The position numbers and the translations under genes are program-made. Of a stretch of 64,000 nucleotides of DNA, positions 60,456 through 64,000 are shown piece after piece (the stretch's first letter is position 1; each line of letters starts with the position of its first letter). The stretch spans positions 95,813 to 159,812 of the forward strand of contig NZ_JAILYH010000018.1 of the NCBI RefSeq assembly GCF_019793435.1. The letters run 5' to 3'. Source of the stretch: Rhizobium redzepovicii. GTDB lineage: Bacteria > Pseudomonadota > Alphaproteobacteria > Rhizobiales > Rhizobiaceae. The notes beneath the pieces are model-generated. The model did not search any database. It was given only the letters and a program-made list of their open reading frames with translations, and was not told the origin of the DNA.

Positions 60456-61022
60456 TTCACCCTCGAAGAAGCCAACTCTATGAATTAGCCAGCTCGGCGC
60501 AGTTTCTTTTCATCGAGATCCTGCGATCTCACATCAACGCCTCAAGCCGTATGCCGGCCGGTTGACTGCGGGCTCCGGCCGAACCGCGAGTTCCCCCGGC
60601 ACTGTGTTTGACCCCCCTCGAGCCTGCTTGAAGAACTTGCTCAAGAAAGCGCAATGTCGCGACATCATTAGCACTCCACTTCAAAACGGTCGCAGGCCTC
60701 GCTCCATCGACCTATCTCACAGAGTGGCGGATGCTCCCCGACGGCGATAGTCCTGCATGCGGATGACGCGCAGCAGAGTGTGGTTGCTCAAGGGAAGTAT
60801 CAGACGCTCCTGCAAATCGGACCGAGAACCTGAAGTTCATAAATGCACTTTACGCCACTGACACTGAAAATAGCGGGGTAAATGGTTCTGGCAGGGCGAG
60901 AGCTTGGAGACCCGCACCCAGCTTGTCGCCATGCTGTTCACTATGGGCGAAGAAGATCGCGTAATGGTTCGAATGGAACACCAATTCATCGGACACGCCG
61001 ATGGGCGGTACTGTGAAGGGAA
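60456..61022. other. Stretch without a recognisable gene
   Basis: About 570 bases. A minus-strand frame near 60850-61086 reads VSDELVFHSNHYAIFFAHSE but has no start signal or family match; probably degraded sequence. Confidence 0.4.
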
Positions 61023-61379
61023 CTACGCCGGCAAGCGCGCCTCGGCGTAATGGTCGGCGGCCTCTTCCAGCACCTCTTCTGCCCACTGGTTCAGACTCTT
61101 TCCCGCAAGCTCAGCAGCAAGAGCTGCTCGGCGATGGACTTCGGGAGCGACACGAAACATCATCTTCCCAGAATAGGGTCGCTGAGGCTCTTTGCCGATT
61201 TTCCTGCAGGTCTCCAGGTAGTCATCGACTGCCTCATGGAAGGCTTTCTTGAGTTCAGCGACACTGTCACCGTGAAAGCCGATTACATCGGAGATACCTG
61301 CAATCCTGCCGAAAAACACATCGTCCTCAGCGTCGAATTCGATGCGAGCGTGATATCCGTTGTAGGTCATGATGTTCAT
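61023..61379 (-). CDS. hicB: HicB-family antitoxin
   Basis: A 118-residue antitoxin. The N-terminal partial RNase-H-like fold reads YHARIEFDAEDDVFFGRIAG, then DVIGFHGDSVAELKKAFHEA. The C-terminal ribbon-helix-helix, RVAPEVHRRAALAAELAGKS then LNQWAEEVLEEAA, should bind DNA. Its start overlaps the HicA stop by four bases. It neutralises the toxin and probably represses the operon. Confidence 0.93.
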   Translation of the reverse strand: MNIMTYNGYHARIEFDAEDDVFFGRIAGISDVIGFHGDSVAELKKAFHEAVDDYLETCRKIGKEPQRPYSGKMMFRVAPEVHRRAALAAELAGKSLNQWAEEVLEEAADHYAEARLPA

Positions 61380-61630
61380 GGCGTTACTCCAATCTGCATC
61401 AGGAACTCGCGAGCATCGCGCACCTGATAACGCTTTGCTTCCTTGGCCGGATGTGGTCTATGGAAGCTCGCAATGATCCCGTCTTTTTCAAACTTAACGC
61501 GGGAACCGTTCCCCTCAATGAGGTCGGCTCCGGCAGCCACAAGCAGATTCTCTATAGCGGCCCATTCAATGGTACCCGAGACCGGGTCCTTGAAGACCGC
61601 CGCGAGAGCCTTCCTCTGCTTGCTGTTCAT
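61376..61630 (-). CDS. hicA: HicA-family mRNA interferase toxin
   Basis: An 84-residue toxin with a double-stranded-RNA-binding-like fold: IEWAAIENLLVAAGADLIEG, NGSRVKFEKDGIIASFHRPH (catalytic His in the FHRPHP stretch) and QVRDAREFLMQIGV. It cleaves mRNA when free of HicB. The ATG at 61630 has no Shine-Dalgarno sequence, and a promoter-like pair lies directly upstream. Confidence 0.92.
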   Translation of the reverse strand: MNSKQRKALAAVFKDPVSGTIEWAAIENLLVAAGADLIEGNGSRVKFEKDGIIASFHRPHPAKEAKRYQVRDAREFLMQIGVTP

Positions 61631-61667
61631 GCTAGCAAATATAGAGACGCTTGCTGATTATGCAAGC
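61631..61667 (-). promoter_or_regulatory. hicAB promoter with overlapping operator
   Basis: On the minus strand, TTGCAT and TATATT are spaced about 16 bases apart, with the -10-like box only seven bases before the hicA ATG, implying a nearly leaderless transcript. A perfect inverted repeat GCTTGC-N7-GCAAGC (61649-61667) overlaps the -35 box and is a candidate HicB site. Confidence 0.6.
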
Positions 61668-62519
61668 ACAAACTCAACAGCCTCTTGAATTCATCCAAAG
61701 GTCGTACGGGCGTGGGTGGGGCAATAACGGGTCGGCAGTTCGTATCCCTTCAAGGCGTGTATGGCCCGCTTTCGCAAGAGCGGGCTTGGCTTCAAATGCT
61801 GATGTTTCTTTCTCTCGATGCAGGAGTGGATGAGACTGGACGTTTTCGATCACGAAGATAAAGATCAGTACTGTCGTGACAGGTCAGAAGGTGCGGACAC
61901 ATGCGCCATGGTCAGCAGAAAATAGGACGCCACCTCAGTTCGAAATATCGGTCGACGTCGGGGTCAATTTACTTGCGTGGCTTAGCCGCGCCGCTCTGTT
62001 TCCTGTGGGGGGCGTAATGAGGGTGGATCCTTTCCTTCCCCGCAAAGTGTTCAGGGCATCGCCACGCCCTCTATCAAGTTTCTGCCGTTTACGTTATCTC
62101 GGCCTTGCATGCGAGTTTCGCGCGCTCATGGAAAGGGGCTTAGTGACGGCCGTATCGTGTACGACGAGACCGTGGTCGAACACGCGGTTCAGGCCTTTCT
62201 CGACATAATGCGCGGAAGAAATATAGGGAAGATGATCGTGAAAAGGATCTTGGCTAGCATATCGTGTCTAAAGCGGGCTTAGACACATAGTCTCTGACCC
62301 AGGGAGCGGATGCGGCCTCGCTGCGAAAGCGGAGCCCACAATTTCCCACGCATTGTATTGTTTTCACAATTTCTTGCAGGGAGTTAAAAGCGGTCCCAAC
62401 CAATGACATATGGTCCAGCCCACCGACCTGTCGCTTGCGCGCGCCACCAGACAGGCAGGTACCATTCCCGATGACCACTTCGGGCCGATATCCGTCATGC
62501 CTGGGACGAGCGCCACCAT
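61668..62519. other. Long stretch without a recognisable gene
   Basis: About 850 bases. Short frames on both strands lack start signals and family resemblance. No RNA gene or repeat is evident. Confidence 0.4.
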
Positions 62520-62759
62520 TCACCTGTCGCGTCTGACTTTAGGTTCGTCCATTTTGACTAGCCAAGTACGTAGCATGAGAACACCGATAACAAGCACGAC
62601 TGCCCCGAGCATTATCATACCCCACCCGATCCCGTTCGGGCCGAAACGCGTGTATAGCCAGCCTGCCTGCTCGGCATCAGTTGCCGGAGTTCCAAGACGA
62701 TACCAGCCGTTCAGGAGTGCTCCGACTCCGATAATCAGGGCAAATAGAAAGCGGGGCAT
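62520..62759 (-). CDS. Small two-helix membrane protein
   Basis: A 79-residue protein with hydrophobic segments at about residues 3-18 (RFLFALIIGVGALLNGW) and 45-66 (IGWGMIMLGAVVLVIGVLML), separated by a polar loop with YTRFGPNGIG. The tail is charged. The family is not recognised; likely a small inner-membrane protein. Confidence 0.6.
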   Translation of the reverse strand: MPRFLFALIIGVGALLNGWYRLGTPATDAEQAGWLYTRFGPNGIGWGMIMLGAVVLVIGVLMLRTWLVKMDEPKVRRDR

Positions 62760-62880
62760 TTGGTTCGCTCACTCTAGGTCTATATCGAGCGCGGGAAGAC
62801 AAAGGAGGCTTCCGCGCTGGGATTAATTTGCGCCGAGTGACAACGAAGGCCGCGCGGCCGGCAGCAACGCCGAAAATAGG

Positions 62881-63099
62881 TCAAGTCGGGGGCAGCATAT
62901 CGTCTTTTTCACTGCGGATCGGCAGGACAGTCAATAAGCCCGGGGAGTTCTCACGGCCCAGTTTACCTTCTGCTTTTGCTTGAGCGATCTGTTGAGGTGA
63001 CACAACCAACTCGGCATTCGCCTTCTTGTCCTTCATCATCGCTCCAAATACCACGACAACGCCAACTGCAACGCCAGTCGGTCTGCTGTCGTCCGTCAA
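62881..63099 (-). CDS. Small protein with an N-terminal hydrophobic segment
   Basis: A 72-residue frame starting at a TTG. GVAVGVVVVFGAMM could be a membrane anchor or signal; the rest (SPQQIAQAKAEGKLG, LPIRSEKDDMLPP) is polar. No family recognised and the start is uncertain. Confidence 0.35.
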   Translation of the reverse strand: MTDDSRPTGVAVGVVVVFGAMMKDKKANAELVVSPQQIAQAKAEGKLGRENSPGLLTVLPIRSEKDDMLPPT

Positions 63100-63315
63100 T
63101 TAGGCGGACTCACATATGGATCACCGCCATAGCACATAATCGAAGTTCGCATTTGGGTCTCCGAAGAAATTCTCCGACATAGGCAATACCCCCGATAACA
63201 TGCGTTATGAGGGCTATTGCTGCATGGCCTTAACGATTCCACATTTAGATAAGTGGCTGGGTGCGATGCTGGCTGGTTTTTCTCAATTCCTAGCCATCAC
63301 AACAGGGAGATGGAG

Positions 63316-63895
63316 CATGTTTGCGATCGTCGGAGCCGCGGGCAATGTCGGCTACTCAACGTCATCGGCCCTGCGCCGGGCGGGTATGCCAGTCCGGGCG
63401 ATCCTACGCGATAGGACAAAAGCAGCGCGGCTGAGCGACATCGGCTGCGAGATTGCTACCGCCGATTTGCAAAATGCCGCCGCTTTAGCCATGGCGATCG
63501 GCGATGCTGACGCCGTGCAAATCATTATCCCGGTATCGCCACTGACAAAGGATCCGGCTGATGGTCTCCGGCGATCGATCGAAGGCCTGTTCGAGGCGCT
63601 GACCCAGACACGGCCGAAGCAGGTGCTGGCAATCTCCGATTACGGAGCCCACGTCACCGATGATATTGGGATGCCCAGCATGTTCCGCGATCTTGAGGCG
63701 CGGCTCGCCCAACTCAAAACCCAGCTGCTTGTGCTGCGGTCGGCCGAACACATGCACAATTGGGGGCGTGTGATCCCGATGGCCGTCGCTTCCGGCATTT
63801 TGCCAACTTTTCAGGACCCAGTCGACATGGCGCAGCCGACGATCTCCGCCCATGACCTCGGCCTGATTGCCGCCGACTGTCAATCGGCTTGGTAA
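63316..63895 (+). pseudogene. NmrA-like NAD(P)-binding protein, truncated
   Basis: A 192-residue frame starting MFAIVGAAGNVGYSTSSALR behind AGGGAG. The GxxGxxG motif, RAILRDRTKAARLSDIGCEI and PKQVLAISDYGAHV are typical of NmrA-type proteins, usually about 290 residues. After ISAHDLGLIAAD the frame meets foreign sequence and stops at 63895. That junction (TGTCAATCGGCTTGG at about 63878) may be an insertion-sequence end. The product would lack its substrate-binding C-terminus. Confidence 0.7.
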
Positions 63896-64000
63896 CGGGA
63901 CCCCTTATCGGCTCCCAAAAGTGACCCCTGCCTCTGGTTGCATAGGGTCAGCGCGCGTAGGCCCGGAGCTTTTCATTTAGCGCAGGGGCCTGCGGGCGCG
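63878..64000. mobile_element. Possible insertion-sequence end at the window edge
   Basis: Homology of the NmrA-like gene breaks at about 63878. The following DNA has repeated GACCCCT words (63900-63906 and 63924-63930) and no coding match. It could be the end of an IS21-like element continuing past the window; this cannot be settled here. Confidence 0.3.

Noticed and set aside
1..64000. CRISPR arrays, tRNA or rRNA genes
   Set aside because: No regularly spaced repeats and no cloverleaf or conserved rRNA sequence were noticed on either strand; a dedicated search could still find a tRNA.

Overview
The window looks like a GC-rich alphaproteobacterial replicon of the Rhizobiaceae (Rhizobium, Agrobacterium or Sinorhizobium type). 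The basis is the DUF995 protein, a CuxR-type AraC regulator next to UDP-xylose genes (an arrangement known from Sinorhizobium meliloti pSymB), ABC sugar operons with a divergent GntR gene, and IS66 and IS6-like remnants. The many regulators, transporters and decayed genes suggest a megaplasmid, chromid or accessory chromosomal region; that is inference.

Layout. 0-1 kb: end of a GGDEF protein and an I78-type inhibitor lipoprotein. 1-8.8 kb: a sugar ABC import and catabolism locus. Two permeases, a binding protein, an alpha/beta hydrolase, a TIM-barrel isomerase, a Gfo/Idh/MocA dehydrogenase and a GntR regulator lie on the minus strand, with the ATPase divergent. A near-perfect palindrome sits in the shared promoter. 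8.9-11 kb: an enolase-superfamily remnant cut by a decayed IS6-like element, a small secreted repeat protein and a transposase tail. 11.3-18.3 kb: cuxR and the divergent uxs-uxe-glycosyltransferase-glycosidase-DUF995 operon, which by homology makes an arabinose-containing exopolysaccharide under c-di-GMP control. 18.7-25.2 kb: an NmrA-like protein, a LysE exporter and a class III cyclase among fragments of SDR, GH15, CorA and two-component genes.

23.3-47.6 kb is the most distinctive part, a dense island of enzymes acting on reactive or xenobiotic small molecules. It has exported epoxide hydrolases, glyoxalase-fold proteins, SDRs, a PLP desulfhydrase-type enzyme, an FMN reductase, an aldehyde dehydrogenase, an isochorismatase-type hydrolase, an exported crotonase, RidA, nitronate monooxygenase, an MFS exporter, a luciferase-like oxidoreductase, a DsbA-like protein, two tautomerases and a DJ-1/PfpI protein. 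A 17-bp motif (ATTGTACCAAGGTATCG-like) recurs about eleven times, always in intergenic DNA ahead of genes of this island, including ahead of its LysR gene. I read this as one locally controlled regulon.

47.7-52.6 kb: a truncated IS66 element, a headless LacI gene, a third epoxide hydrolase and an FdhF-like fragment. 52.7-56.5 kb: a divergent pair of a degenerate-receiver LuxR protein and a large winged-helix/STAND ATPase; a decayed copy of the same pair lies at 42.5-43.3 kb inside the island. 57.1-59.6 kb: a compact operon of a lipoprotein, a divergent NRAMP-fold transporter lacking the usual metal motifs, and two PRC-barrel proteins. 59.7-64 kb: autotransporter and ArsR remnants, a hicAB toxin-antitoxin pair, small membrane proteins and a truncated NmrA-like gene. 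No rRNA, tRNA or CRISPR array was recognised.
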